The notes beneath the pieces were generated by a model, which saw nothing but the letters and a program-made list of their open reading frames with translations, was not told where the DNA came from and searched no databases. A stretch of DNA of 64,000 nt, from NCBI GenBank assembly GCA_038496675.1, contig CM076659.1, positions 12,569,563 to 12,633,562 of the forward strand. The letters are read 5' to 3'. A program made the position numbers and the translations under genes. Positions 1-61,375 of this stretch are shown here, piece by piece. Each line of letters begins with the position of its first letter. The stretch's first letter is position 1. The stretch comes from Rachycentron canadum (lineage: Eukaryota > Chordata > Actinopteri > Carangiformes > Rachycentridae).

Positions 1-108
1 CCCCCCCCCCCCCCCCCCAAAAAAAAACATTGACGCCAACAGTTAACCGTTTATTAATAGTCTCTCTCTCTCTCTCTCTATTTCTTTATATACACATATA
101 TATATATA
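1..108. repeat. C18A9, (TC)9 and (TA)n simple tracts
   Basis: C at 1-18 followed directly by A at 19-27, (TC)9 at 61-78, and TA-rich sequence to 108. Runs like the C18A9 junction are prone to assembly and length error. Confidence 0.9.
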
Positions 109-393
109 TTATTTTTAATGACTTTCAGGTGTAATTATTCGACAAGACTACAGAATATTGCACATTTCATTTGTGTGGTGACTGTGCTTTATAGCCGCAG
201 TAAAAACTCACCACCATTCCTCACAATGTGCGTTTCTCTCTTCGTAAACTCCGTTGCTCCCTCACCATATAACTCGGGTTATTCCAGCTTCTTTGACATT
301 CAAGTCTCCCAGCTGCCCTTTGGGCCGTGTGATGACAGTGATTGAAGTCACTTGCTTCGATTAACTACTTCATTTGATCCTCCTGATTGCAAC

Positions 394-416
394 AAAAAAA
401 AAAAAAAAAAAAAAAA
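394..416. repeat. Poly(A) tract, 23 nt
   Basis: Uninterrupted A run followed by GGGG. No retroposon body could be recognised upstream of it. Confidence 0.9.
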
Positions 417-2260
417 GGGGTGGGAGGGCAATTATCCTCCAAAGTGTGCTTGATTACACCAGTGGCGGACATCAATGTGTAGGATATGCAGACCATTAAG
501 GGGTGTGAAAAGTTTACCGAATTAATGGACTTCCGCGGCGAGGCCTTTCAGGGTTGGCTGGCACTTTTGAGATTAAAGGCTACTCGGGTCCGTCGCGCTC
601 TCTGACCCTTTGGGCTCCTTCCAACCGCAGGAAGGAGAGATTTATCTGGAAATGTTCAAATTAAAACGTCTAATTGTGATTCAGACCGAAATCTGCCCAC
701 CAAGCCAGACCCCTTCGCCCATTTCACTCCAAAGGCTTGTTTCACAAGTGTGCCTGTGGTCTGATTCGTCTCTTGGCAAGATGTTCCAGTGGACATTGTT
801 CAAATGAACACCTTGTTGGGAAGATTGGTGGAGGGACCAGGATATTTCAAGGCCAATTTTTAGTGCTTTTTAGTGGAATTTGGCAAAATCCAGTGGTGCG
901 CTTAAGTGCCCACAGGTGCTGATGTGCATGATAGAAAGGGAGCCCTTTAGTTTGGCCATTAATACACCTCAGCGCTTGGACGTCATCTGCTGGTCATCTG
1001 TGGCCCATGTTTGACTGTGAGGGCCCGTGGGTACATATGGGTGAGATGCACCATAGACACCTGACAAACACACTGTGGCACTTTGCGTGTTTGAATTGCT
1101 GTATATCTTTTGAAGTAGTGCTTTTATCTCCACTTTACTAAATGTCAGTGCTGGCAAGGTGAGCTCCTTTGATGCACTTTGATCCCCTTTGATCTCCCAG
1201 AAGTGTCACCCTGTTGTTACGGCTAAAGCCATTTCCCTGTCCCCCAAACAGATTTGTTGTGTGAATAACACTGAGACCAGAGAAGCTGAATCATCTGCAC
1301 TTAGGACTAAGTGGATGACATTTACTCAGGGACTGATTATTAGATCACAGGCGACCTGAGCCAGTTCACATCAGAACGAGGCAGTATTGTGGGGAGAGAG
1401 AGAGAAATACCTGCAGCCCCCTCTTGTGGCAGTAAGAGCAAACTGAAAACTCTCTGGTGCACAAGCTTTGGATCTGTGTGCTGAGTTCTTTAAAATGATT
1501 AAGACAAACACCACTCAAAAGTATTGTTTTTACTCTATAATTTTAAAAATCTTACACGTGGCACTCTGCAAAATTAATGTACAGCAGAATAAACAACAGA
1601 ACACAAGGCAGATATCAGGTAACATTGCAGAAGGCGTCAATATTAGACTCAAAACCAGTGGTTTGTAAAGTGATGACGTACATAAGGCTTTGTGATAAAC
1701 ATAACCTGTCCTTAATACAGTAAAATTCTTATGGTGTGCCTGCAGAACTAAGGTTTATTTTCATTTGTAGCTTGCCATCAACATTATTATGCAATTAAAA
1801 TGTATATGTGTCTGCTTGGCTTTCTGGGATGAAATATGAATTGTGGCTCTCAGCTTTATTTAAAATAAACCATAAAAATGAAAATCTGGATGATGATGCA
1901 TTATGATCGATGTTATCATACAGTCAACGACTGTCAACAGTGGCAAACAATTGGACTGTTTTCACATTAATGAAAAACTGCAAGTCATTCTTGCCATCTC
2001 TAAATGCTCAGATCCTTCTGAGCTATGATTTAGTGTTCACTTCATATCAGACCAGCTGTGGTAGACTTCATAAGATCACATTAGATATGTAGAGAAAAGC
2101 ATGTCATTGCAGCCATATCAGGTACGATATTTATAATGTTGCTTTTCATAAATGTTCCTGTGAGAGAAATCAAATGGGGGAAAAGTGGGAAATTGATTTT
2201 ACACACACTTTTGTGTGCCATCAAATGACTAGAAATTCTCTTTCCAAGGTGATTAATGTG

Positions 2261-2266
2261 TTTATT
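2261..2266 (-). promoter_or_regulatory. prkg1: Candidate prkg1 poly(A) signal AATAAA
   Basis: First canonical AATAAA in transcript sense downstream of the stop, giving a 3' UTR of about 1.8 kb. A GU-rich stretch (GUGUGUGU, complement of about 2201-2208) follows some 55 nt later, a little far for a downstream element. Other AATAAA hexamers on this strand are at 1855-1860, 1754-1759 and 50-55. Choosing between them needs 3'-end reads. Confidence 0.3.
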
Positions 2267-4084
2267 AGATATAACAAAGGATAAGACGCAGCCATCTAAG
2301 AGGACACATACGTGTTTGAGGTGTATATGTGTTCATGCAGCATTGAAAAGGTTGTGATGTTAATTTTGTATGCCATTGATTTAAGGCACTTACATTTCTT
2401 CTGATCTTATGTTGTTATGCTTTTTAGATGATGAGCTGTGTTAGAGATCATGGAAGAAGTTGTGAAAGCTGTGACTGTCAAAAAAAATATATAATCAGCT
2501 TTTTCTTTTGTTGTCTGTCTCAAGAAGACATTTTAAAATTTCTATAAGACGGTGTTCAAGGAAGTCCTAAGATGATGTGGGTGTGGTAAATTTTGCCTCC
2601 TAAGATGAGGATGGTTAATTTATGGATTTATGGATGAACTTAACATGGTTAAACCTATTACAACACCTTGAAAATACCACTTTGCACAATGTAACATGGT
2701 GGTCAAGTGATATCAAACAAATATTCACTCAAGTTTACAAATTGATACAAGTCTCCAATTTTCTGAAGAAGGAAGTCAAGTACGTTATAAAGAAACCAAG
2801 CACAAAAAAATCACAATACAAAAACAATAACCAGTACTGTCATTTCACCATCTCTTATCATAATTTATCGATAACAGCACCAAAGACATCAAAACCATGT
2901 TCACAGTTATATCAGAACTACACAGGAGCAAACAAAGAATGTCCCGTTTGGTTGAACGGGAAGAGGCATTTGGGTGTTTTAAAAACAAAATTAAGAAGTA
3001 TGAAGGTAGAGAAGCGTTCAAATGCGTGTTTAAAAGCATATTAAAGAACAAACAAGGACTGTGACTTCATCTATTGAAGCTTAAATTTACCTAGAACTGC
3101 TGATTTTCTCAGTTAATGGTCTTAAGTGCATAATGACAGATTGCTTCATGGAAACTCTAGCTGACATTTCATGTGTGTCGGTGTGTGATTCATGAAAATT
3201 TAAGCAGGGCACTTGAAGAGTCACATCTCTTTCGACTGAACGCACAGTGTTTGTGCTTTTCAAGGTAGGTTCATCTTATGTAAAGTGTACCAAGTGTTTG
3301 ATTTCAGACCGGTTGTGTTCATTTGTGAGAATGTAACTTGTAAATTCAAATACTATGTACCGTACAAACTGTAGCCATATGGATGTTTAACAGGAAGAAA
3401 AACTGTGACATTCAGGTTAGTCTTGAGCACTTGATACCAGGTTTACTTGCAAACTGCAGTGTTCAGATCTCTGAAAAGTATCCAAACTTGCAGCAAGCAG
3501 CTGCATGTCAGAAACCATGGAACAACTGCAGAAACATGTTAGAACCTCCTAAAGTCCACCGCATATTTCATTGAATATTGTGGAGAAACAGAACAGGAAA
3601 AAAATCAGCATCATCAATCATTAGCCTCTTGTCTTTTAGAGCAGTCCATCACCATACTTTCACACTCTTATTTATCCTAAAACCAAAACATAGACAGACT
3701 ATTCATTCACCCATGAAACACCTTTCCCTGTTAGATGGGGAAACCTGGCTCCATTATCAGCCTCTGTTGAATTGTGTGTATGTGTATCCCTGCACTTTCT
3801 TTGCCTGTGCCTTTAGAGCTGAGTGTAAGACAACACTGAAGAAGTGCTACAGCAGTCCCATTATAAATGCTTGATCCAGAGCCACAGTGAAATAAAGGCA
3901 TATCGGTGACCCAGAGGGTTTGCCATCCATATGTTTATCTTCTTCTCTGTATCCTCTCTTTCATTTTTAATGCAAGATTTTTTTTTGTTTGTTTTTTTTT
4001 TTTTACAACACAGCCATGTCCTCAAGATAGCCTCCAATCAAACAAAAGATGAGTCTCTTTTGGTTTTAAGGGGAGAGGAGGACT

Positions 4085-52344
<48,260 letters not shown>

Positions 52345-55300
52345 CTGAAAACGTGCGAAGACACATAGGTGCACTATTAAGCAACATGCTGTACAAATTG
52401 CTAATTTCTTGTCTTCTGCTACTTTCAATATGTGCAGCAAACAAAGTCTCAGTGATGAAATCGGAGTTGATGATCGGTATCTGAGTGCTCGTGCTTCATT
52501 TTTGGAGGTACAACCAGACTGCTCTTGACTCACTGGGCCAGAAAAAAAATAAGATTATTTTGCAATGTGGATTTTCCAAGGGCCACTGGCCTCCTACCAA
52601 GGCAATGCAGCAGCACCAACATGAGAAAAATCTACTTAAAGCTTATCACTCTATAACTCACAGAGACAGCATGGTATGCCTTAAGATAAGGACTGTTAAA
52701 TCAATATACCACATGTGAAAAAAAGTGAACGTTACCAGGACCGAGGCATTGACAAAGACTGTTGTGTTATTATTACAGGATGTATGACCACATCTGTTTC
52801 CAAAGTATACATTATTCTGCTCTGAAAAGGCATTACTGACCATATCTGGCATATCTGGAGAATCATAATTGAGGAATAATGAACTTTTTTGAACTGCAGA
52901 TAATACAATCCAATAACAGTGGGCTTTCGCTAACAAAACAAGAGGCAGACTAAAGCAGGAACGATGCATCTTCAGAGATAAATGCAAACATGTTTATGAA
53001 CCAATGCGGAGAAAGGATTATGGGTAACTGCCGGTCACAGAGGAGCCAACACACACAAATCCCAAATCTCAACGACGCTGATCTAACATCCTGTTGAGAA
53101 GTTTTCTCTATTTCTTTCCTTTCAGAGTTTGAGCACACATTTCATCATACTGTGATCCTCTAGCAGAGCACAGGAAACTAAATTCCTTTCCAAGACACTT
53201 AATATCACAGTCACGTTGATAGGTCCAAATTGCTTTCACACCAGATTCACAGATGTAGTAGTTTGTTTACACTGTCAATGAGATCAAATTGATGCTTGTT
53301 TTCTGATTTATTCTATATTTTCTTCACTTTGTGGTTGTACAAGTATAAAAGAAACGCATGAATGAGTGTCACCTGTGTACATTTATTTGCATGCAGCCCA
53401 GAGAAGTGCAGTCCTATTTTAAGTAAGTTAGTCCACATTATTCTCTTTGTATGAGCCTCTTTACCGCTGTGGGGGTTCTTTACGACTGCCACTGTGTTTA
53501 GACAAGCATCTTCAGGGATGCATGCTTTCCTGGAAACTCGTCCATTTAGAAGGAGCATAACTGTGATTCACAGGGAGCAAAGAGCCCAAGAAAACGGTTA
53601 AAGTTGGCTCTAGGCAACTGATGAAATATGGCAAGATAAGAGCAGGCGAGTTATCCACAGAGGAAACAGTTTGACACATTATCTTGTTAGAGAAGGCTGT
53701 AAACTCCTTAGACAAAAAGCCTAAGGAGATCTCACCATGTTTCAGGACTAATTCTCCTCCCCACTTCATTGTTCTTCCTTACAGCAACCATGGTACAACT
53801 TCTCCAGCCACGGTGAACAACACATTAACCATTAACACCCAGCATGAAGCTGCATGCAGAAAAAATTTTCCCAGCTCTTAAAATGTGCCACCATCCTGCA
53901 GTCTTCCTTGCTACAATTTTCACTACACCTGTTTAACAGTATTTTTCATGCTAGAGCCTTCTTGTGAAGAAACAGCTTGACATAAAAAAAAAAAAACTAA
54001 CTTAAATGTCTTGCCACTAAAAGTGCTTTGAAATGTTTAAGGTTTCTTAGATACAATGAAAAACTTACAATAAATCTGTTAGATCTCTTTCTGATGTTTC
54101 CAATCCACTAACAGATACAATGCTTTATATAAACCTACCTGATCAAATGAATACTTTATTTAACATTAAAACAATTTCCTTTGAATTTACCCATTCCTTA
54201 GAAAAGATATTAAAATGTTCAGTTAAAGTAAAAACGACTACAATTCTTGTCTTGATTTTGGCAGAACCGCAATAATTTTAAAGTAAAAAAAAAAAAAAAC
54301 AGAAAAAATACACTCATTGTAGACTGCAGTTTCTTTTTTTGCTTCTACTTTCTACGCCTTTGAAATGATATGGTGTGTGTCACTTTCATGAGCATGAAAC
54401 GAGTCTGTCGTTGTATACCTCACAATTTTTCCCAGGAAAAAGGATGACTTCAGGATTTTATTTGCAAAATGTTTAAATATCCAAGTACATCTGAAATAAT
54501 TTTTTGTAGTGTCAGTCCAGCCTCAGAGTAATTAGTGAGCTCAATTCACTACAAGATTTTAGGCTGGATAACAGCCATTAAAAATCAATTGAGGCCAGAG
54601 AATATGTGGCAGACTCATCAGTAAACTGAGGGGTGTTGAGCTGATGATGTGACTCGCAACCTCTCAAAACTCCCAAGCCCTTATTACAAACTATTATGGT
54701 AGGGGCACCAGATAGAGAATGAGTAATGACTTGTTTAGAGGACTGCCAGTGGTTTCCCAACATCGGTTGTGTTTTTCCAGTTTGAAAATAGCAAGCGAAG
54801 ATGAATTTTGGCTGTTGTCGAGAGGCTTTGATCCATAATTTCCGGAGGAAGAAACTCTGGTGCAGTGCAAACAATGCAAGTCTCTGCAGTGATGTATAGA
54901 TGGAAATGAATATCTATATCTGTGTCTATACAGATTACAAGACACACAACTTGATTAAGTGTTTTCCACTTTTTGGAGAAACTTATTCAGAAGTTCACGT
55001 CCAGCTCACTTTCTGCTTTTGCATCCTGCTGTGTCATGCTGCTTTATTATAGTAGCTGTAATTCCACTTCACCTCTCATATTTGAGTCCTTATTGATCTT
55101 ATTCAAATAACAACGCAACAGGCACATAGATGCTCTCTCATTGCCCAGTCCATCTGATATCCAAGAGCAGCACATTTACATATCACTGGGCCATAACAAC
55201 AGCTGTATACTATGTTATCTAAAGCCAAATTAAAATGTGATAAGAGGATGAATTTAAAATTTCAAAAATCCTAAAATAGTCCATGCATAATGTTAACTGC

Positions 55301-56453
55301 CATTAGGGTTTTCACTGTTGATGTATCACAGCATGTCTTCCTCCCTGGAGGCAGTGTAGCTGTGTTAATGGCTGATCATTTGAATGCACACGGTTGTGCG
55401 CTCCACATAGCAGGGCATCAGGACAGACCTCTGAGCAGACCTCTCTCCAGCTCAAGATCAGATGTGATTATGGCTGCAGCAAAAAAAAAAAAAAACTGCT
55501 GTATTTTGGTTTGACTTCTATCTATCTCACATGGGTGCTGTTGGCATCACAGATAAAGAGCAGCGTGTACGTGCTCCTTAATATTATAATATGAGCGATT
55601 TAAATTCTGCTCTATAATAATAAAAAAATTATATATAGACTCAAACTGATGGTTATGATTAACCAGATCGCAGATAAATCAATTTTTGAATCAAGTCTTG
55701 TTTGTGCTTCTGCAAACAGCATGTGACACAACACACACAAGGTCCTCTATTACAGGGACATCTGTTATCTTCCATGTGAAGTCTTTCACGCTAAAGTCAT
55801 TAAACTGTGTCTAAAAATACAGTTGAGTTTCAGGGGTCAGGCACAGGATACTGTGTGATTCCTCTCTTTCTCCCATTGATAGTTTTTATGTTTTTCAAGC
55901 AGCACAGAGTGGACATCAAGAAACAGGATGTGGGGGAGTTTCACTCCCATAGAGGATAACAACCAACCAACTATCCTATTCTGAAGGGCCTTGTTCTTCC
56001 GCTATAGCTCAGGAGTCAGATTACCCAGTGTTGTTCCTATCCATTAGATCAAACATTGACATGAGATAAAACAAAACATTGTTTCATCTTGCTCCGATTG
56101 GCCAAAAATGGGGTCATTACCACTGAAAGTTGGTAAGGTGTTCACACTTGAGGCTGCAGGTCAGAAATGATACGTCCAAGAGGAAAAACAGTTACATTCT
56201 GTGTGGGAGTTTGCAGAGAAAAATCCAAGAGCTAAGCAATAATCACACTGCTCCTTTGATTGAAGCATCTCTTCAACGGGGACTTTGTTCAGAAAATTCC
56301 AGGGTTAAAAAAAAATAAATTACCACCTGCCCTTTATTTGTATATGTCAAAGATATGGTTTGAAAGATATCTTCGGTTGTAGTTGCATTTCAGTCGAAGG
56401 TTTGACAAAAATAGGCTGGAGATGGTAGCCTTTGGTACTGTTCTCACCAAAGG

Positions 56454-56456
<3 letters not shown>

Positions 56457-56486
<30 letters not shown>
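56457..56486. repeat. Poly(A) tract, 30 nt
   Basis: Longest A run in the window; no SINE or retrogene body recognised beside it. Confidence 0.9.
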
Positions 56487-56487
<1 letters not shown>

Positions 56488-59400
56488 ACTCTCACCGGAA
56501 AAAATATCCATAGCTGCCCAGTTATGAAAAATGATACACATGCATCAATGCTGTGAGCAGACATCAGAAAATGAAAAATAAAACCAATCAAAATGAATTC
56601 GGTATTCTATACACATTCAATTTCAAAAAGGGCTAGAAGCCAAAACTTGTGTTTACATTTCAGGCTAATTGATTGTGGACCTCATTAAAATAATCAAATT
56701 TCTTTCTTTTTTTTCTTTTTTTATTTAAATCGGTAATTCCTCCTGATCACAGAACTGTGACCGTGTTCAATAATGAGGACTGGTTGCTCAGCAGCAGCGT
56801 GCAAGCACAAGTCATGCATTATTTTTCTTTCCAGTTAAAAACAAAATAAACCCCAGAGTTTAAGAAAATAAGGATGTGAGCTGAAGCCAACAGCAAGAAC
56901 AAATAGAGAGTGAGAGAGAGGCAAAGAGAGGAAATAAAAGCATGGTTATGTTTCTAATCAGGGGGGGATGGCTCAGAAAAGACTTATGTTAGGGTCACCC
57001 TGGCACCCTGGCAAATAATAAACAGTGTTGTTGTTTCAGGGAATCCCTGTTCATGCAACTGCTGGCTGAAAGAATACAAGCAGCAGGACAATGCAGGGAC
57101 AGAGAAATTGGCAGCAGTGGAATCTGATAGTAGTGAATAGTTACTACTGTGTCTGCCAATCAGCGGTGTTGTTCCTCTGATTTTTAATGTGCAGCAGCAG
57201 GGAGAACCCCTGCTGTCACGGCTAACAGCTCCATCCGATCAACCTTTATCATACTCCATAGGCTGCTGCTACCCACCTACCCCACGCACATCATCCCCTA
57301 GCTACAAAGAGCATATAGCATAGAATAGAGAATGGTTAGCAGTAGACAAGTAATAAGGTGTTAATTTCATTTGTTTGATATGTTTGGTCGCTGCTAGATT
57401 CTGCATTGCTATGTTAGGTGTGATTGTGAGCTCCAGAGTTCACAAAAGTTCAAAATTGTTCAAACATAATCAGCTCAGATAACATCTAATTTAAGTGAAA
57501 AATATTTCAGAATGGAGCATTCTTTGCATAAAACTAATTGAAAAGGAGTCGATATCCAGCCACCAGAAGCGCAATTCTTGTTTCTAGACAACAAAACTTG
57601 CCCAAGCAGGGTTTGAACCGACAGGCTTCAAAAATTATAAGTTGGCCAATACCTGCAAAACTAGTGTCTGCTTCAGTACTAATTGACAGATGTTTACATG
57701 TTACATATGCTGAGATGAGCATTTAGCTCAAACCATCACTACATAGACACTACAGCCCCTTTCTGATGGTGTGAGACTATTGTGACAATTCTTATAATGT
57801 ATAATTCTATATATTTTATTTTGATTTTGTTAATAAATGATGAAAGCATACCTTTTTGATGACACCTCTGAATAATAATGATGGCGTTACTTCAAAGTTC
57901 ATCCTTTTTCATTAAGTGTTTACATCATCATCTGTGTGCACATGTGTAATCGTTGCTGTTGATGTCTGATATGTGCTCTAAACATCAAAATTATTGAATT
58001 TGAAAGAATATTTTTGATGTTGAGAGATATACCATCACCCAAACTGAAAGACTAATACTTCAAATCACATTTTCGACTATACACCTCAGAGCTTAAAATA
58101 GGTGTGAATGCATACTGGAAATCCATTTTTTATCTTGCTAAACACAACCCCAAATAAGATAAAATAATAAAAGTGCTAATTAAAATTTCAAATAATATAT
58201 GTAACTGACATCAACTGGCCATTACTGGCTGTCTGAAAGTACTCCTTCAAAGCAAAGACAGGAGAGCAAACATAAAGACAGTCTGATGTTTGCCTTGAGT
58301 CCTCGAACCCTGCTCCACAGAGCGTCTCATCATCTCCAATAACGATGCTTGTTGATTGTGATCAAGTTTCTGTCAACAAACTCATGGAGCAGCCTTCTGT
58401 GGCCTTCTGCAGCTTCAGGAATCTCACCAGTTGAAGATGGAATAAGGAGAGAGGACTTAAAACAATAACGTCTGATGCAAATTTGTATTGGTAGTCAGGG
58501 CCATGGCAGGTAATTCCTCACAAAAACCTCCTTCAACTTGTTGAAAGTTGAGTCAAAAATCTGCTGACCGACTAGTGTAGCGAAAAATTTCAGCTCTTAC
58601 TGGTGCATTCAGTTCACTTTCATTTTTTTTCTGTGTCTCGTCAGGAAATGCTGCTGCCACCATTCCTTTAAAATTGACAAGAGCTGACAGTTTTGTATAT
58701 ATGTGCTGCTCTGCAGGTTGAATCTGAGTGCAAACTAGCTCACGTCAAACAGTGTTCTTAAACATATGCTATTCTTAAAGGAAGAACATGGGGAAAACAA
58801 CAAAGCAGGGAGATGGCAAGAGAAGTGGAATAAGAAATGTAAAAAGCTAGAGGTGAAGAGAGGGTAAGAGACGGGGGGGAGCGGCGCGGAAAGATACAAG
58901 AAGGCAAGGAAGGACACCTGATGCTATAGGCAGAGCTGCAGAATATCATCGTTTGAAATGAGAGCACTTCACATCTTTTTCAGTTTAACTGCGACACCCT
59001 TACCTCATGCAGGGATTCCTACAATCGACAGGTTAGAAAATTACAAGTGGCTTGTGCGACCTAAAGACACTAAACAATGTGTTGTCAATGGGGGGCAGCT
59101 GGTTTCATCCTTTTTACATAATTTTACCTTGGAGATTCAGTGGGAGTAAAAGGACATGTGCAGTGAGAGAGGACGGTAAAATTCTCTTGTCCAGACCACC
59201 TCTCCTATCCATGTTTTCATTAAAACATTATAACATGACTTTCATCTCTGCTACTCTCCTAGTCATCCAACTCCGATTATGGCTCCTGTGTTGACAAGGT
59301 GATCAATAGCCTGAGCAGGGGGCAGTGAAAATTATCATTTTGTATTCATCGACCAAATCACTCCATTGTAATTAGCGGCTAACGTCCATGCAATGTGCAC

Positions 59401-59649
59401 ATACTGTATCTTTTCTTTTATGCAGACCAGACTTAATTAGACAGCTTCAACATCGGAATACAGATTAATATGAGATCTTAAGTACTACATTAATGGTTCC
59501 ATCTTGTTTCCACACGCTACTCTCATTTCAGTAGTCTGTTGTATCACTACAGACAGGAGAAGGCATATACAGGGACATTTGGATTTGCTTTAAGTCTCAG
59601 AGTGTTAATTAACATAGACATAAATTAGCTACATGGATAAAAGTACAGG

Positions 59650-60020
59650 GTCTACAGTCATACTAGCGGCTCTGCTAAATGCTAGCATGCTAATGTCACC
59701 AAACTTATGCCTATTCATTCAGAGGGGGTCATGAATGTCTGTAGCAAATTCATGGCAATCCATCCAATTGTTCATAGCACTGGAGGAAAGGTCAGGGGAG
59801 CCACCAAAGACCAAGTCATTAGGGTACATCTTCTTAGAACTATGAATATGGTATACAAAAGTCTGTGCTATCTAAGTTAAATACCTGTATGGTTCATCCT
59901 CTGGGCACCAGGGGGATCTGTACCATATTTCATCCCAATATATACAACAGTTAAGATACTTCAGTCTGGACCAAAGTGGTGGACTGACAGACCCATATTG
60001 CCATATTGGCACTGTCATTG
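59650..60020 (+). repeat. Interspersed repeat, family B, copy 3
   Basis: Best preserved copy: AAATGCTAGCATGCTAATG, CATGAATGTCTGTAGC, TCATGGCAATCCATCCAATT, GGTTCATCCTCTGGG, ATTTCATCCC, TTCAGTCTGGACC, AAAGTGGTGGACTGACAGAC. These are phrases of a repeat I know to be widespread in fish genomes. Confidence 0.85.
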
Positions 60021-60526
60021 TGGGATGAAAACCCTCCATTTTCTCAGTTTGTTAAAGGTTCACATGCAGCTTGATGAATTTTGATCTATGCATGTGTATA
60101 TATAAAAAGGTACACACTCGTGCACACACAAAGTCATCCTATGTAGTGATTTGTGATTTGTATTTTGCACAAAAGAAATATAAGTATTCTCATGCTGGTG
60201 TTGAGAGTATTTGTCAGAGGCAATCAAAGTTCAAAAAGAGATCAAAGAGATGAATTTTAACTCAGGAGAGTCAATGAAAAAAGGTCTGCTGTGAGAGAAG
60301 AGAAATTTAAAAGAAAACCCTTATCTCAAAGTCTTGTAAACCTTGAGTCCAGTGACACTGACTGATGAAAGTGACCTTTCCAAGCTCACTGTCACTTGTT
60401 TAAAAGTCAAGAACAATGATCAAGATTCCAAGATGGACATAGTCACATGTCACATGTCCTCAGGTAGCAGTGTTGTTTAAAGCCAACTTGTGCAACATTT
60501 TCTTTATTTCTACAGCTATTTCGCCA

Positions 60527-60529
<3 letters not shown>

Positions 60530-60564
<35 letters not shown>

Positions 60565-60580
60565 CGTGTGTGTGTGTGTG
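60530..60580. repeat. Compound (TA)16/(GT)n microsatellite
   Basis: TA array at 60530-60562 followed by GT units to 60580. Confidence 0.9.
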
Positions 60581-60741
60581 CGCACAGGCACACGCTGTGT
60601 TGTGCCTCAGGGTGTAGGGAGGGATTTGTCCGTTACTGTAGCAGAGCAGATTACCCATGCTCTATCTTGTATCCTCAGTCTGAACCTCGGCAAACACAGA
60701 GCTTATCCAGTCACAGCAGACTCTCAGCATTCAGCATTACT

Positions 60742-60810
60742 CAACACACATACACACATGCACGCACACACACACGCACACACACACACACACACACAGA
60801 CAGACACAAC
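60742..60810. repeat. Imperfect (CA)n microsatellite
   Basis: CA units with T and G interruptions, ending in CAGACAGACA. Confidence 0.85.
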
Positions 60811-60954
60811 ACATGCAAACAAGTATATATTACAGTACATTTTACACCTATGTTAAAGCATAGAACAGAGTTTCAAACATTAGCATAATATTGAGTATAT
60901 ATGATATATGTGAGCACTTTTTGTCTGTCTCTGCCACCCCCACATCCCCTCTTA

Positions 60955-60984
60955 ACACACACAAACACACATACACACACACAT

Positions 60985-61015
<31 letters not shown>

Positions 61016-61020
61016 CACAC
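60955..61020. repeat. Imperfect (CA)n microsatellite
   Basis: CA-rich array with AAACAC and ATACAC variants. Confidence 0.85.
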
Positions 61021-61304
61021 TGCGCTCCAGATGAGGAACTCTCAAAAGCGGGGTTAGTCACAAAGGGGATTAAGGCTCAGGGATCATTCACAAATTACTC
61101 ATTAATTCTTACTCTGAGGTGTTTTCACCGGCTTGTGTGGAGTGAAAATAGGGATCAGTTCTTATTCCAGGTTTCAGTGAAAAAAAACAAAAGGTTGATC
61201 TCACACTAATCGAAAGACAGTGAAAGGAAAGAAAGGCAGAGAACAAAAAAAAAGAATGAAAATGAGGCAACACGGATGAACAGTAACAAAGAGGAATAAG
61301 ATGT

Positions 61305-61372
<68 letters not shown>
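61305..61372. repeat. (GA)n purine-rich microsatellite
   Basis: GA array interrupted once by GGGAGGGA near 61329-61336; CT-rich in transcript sense. Confidence 0.93.

Positions 61373-61375
<3 letters not shown>

Larger units (their letters stand above)
1..4084 (-). other. 3' flank of prkg1, probable 3' UTR plus intergenic DNA
   Basis: No coding sequence recognised. PRKG1 mRNAs have multi-kilobase 3' UTRs in other vertebrates, so part of this stretch should be 3' UTR. An A-rich run in transcript sense (complement of about 3977-4004) begins some 80 nt after the stop. The longest open frame here (2622-3044, plus, 140 codons) is A-rich low-complexity and resembles nothing I know. The left edge has C18A9, (TC)9 and (TA)n tracts, and A23 lies at 394-416. 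Confidence 0.55.

Noticed and set aside
2942..2961. Small hairpin CCCGTT..AACGGG
   Set aside because: Only a 6-7 bp stem; within chance expectation for a window of this size.
2622..3044. 140-codon plus-strand open frame in the 3' flank
   Set aside because: A-rich, lysine/asparagine/threonine-biased, no domain or recognisable family, and on the strand opposite the probable 3' UTR. Most likely chance.
3966..3971. ATTAAA hexamer in transcript sense about 115 nt after the stop
   Set aside because: Would give an implausibly short 3' UTR for this gene and has no clear downstream GU-rich element.
57609..57619. tRNA B-box-like GGTTCAAACCC on the minus strand
   Set aside because: No convincing A box at the right distance and no cloverleaf could be drawn; at best a SINE scrap.
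58552..58729. Minus-strand open stretch of about 59 codons with no ATG start (contains VNFKGMVAAAFPDET)
   Set aside because: No recognisable family, no flanking splice pattern matching prkg1, and frame interrupted on both sides; possibly an old transposon fragment but unsupported.
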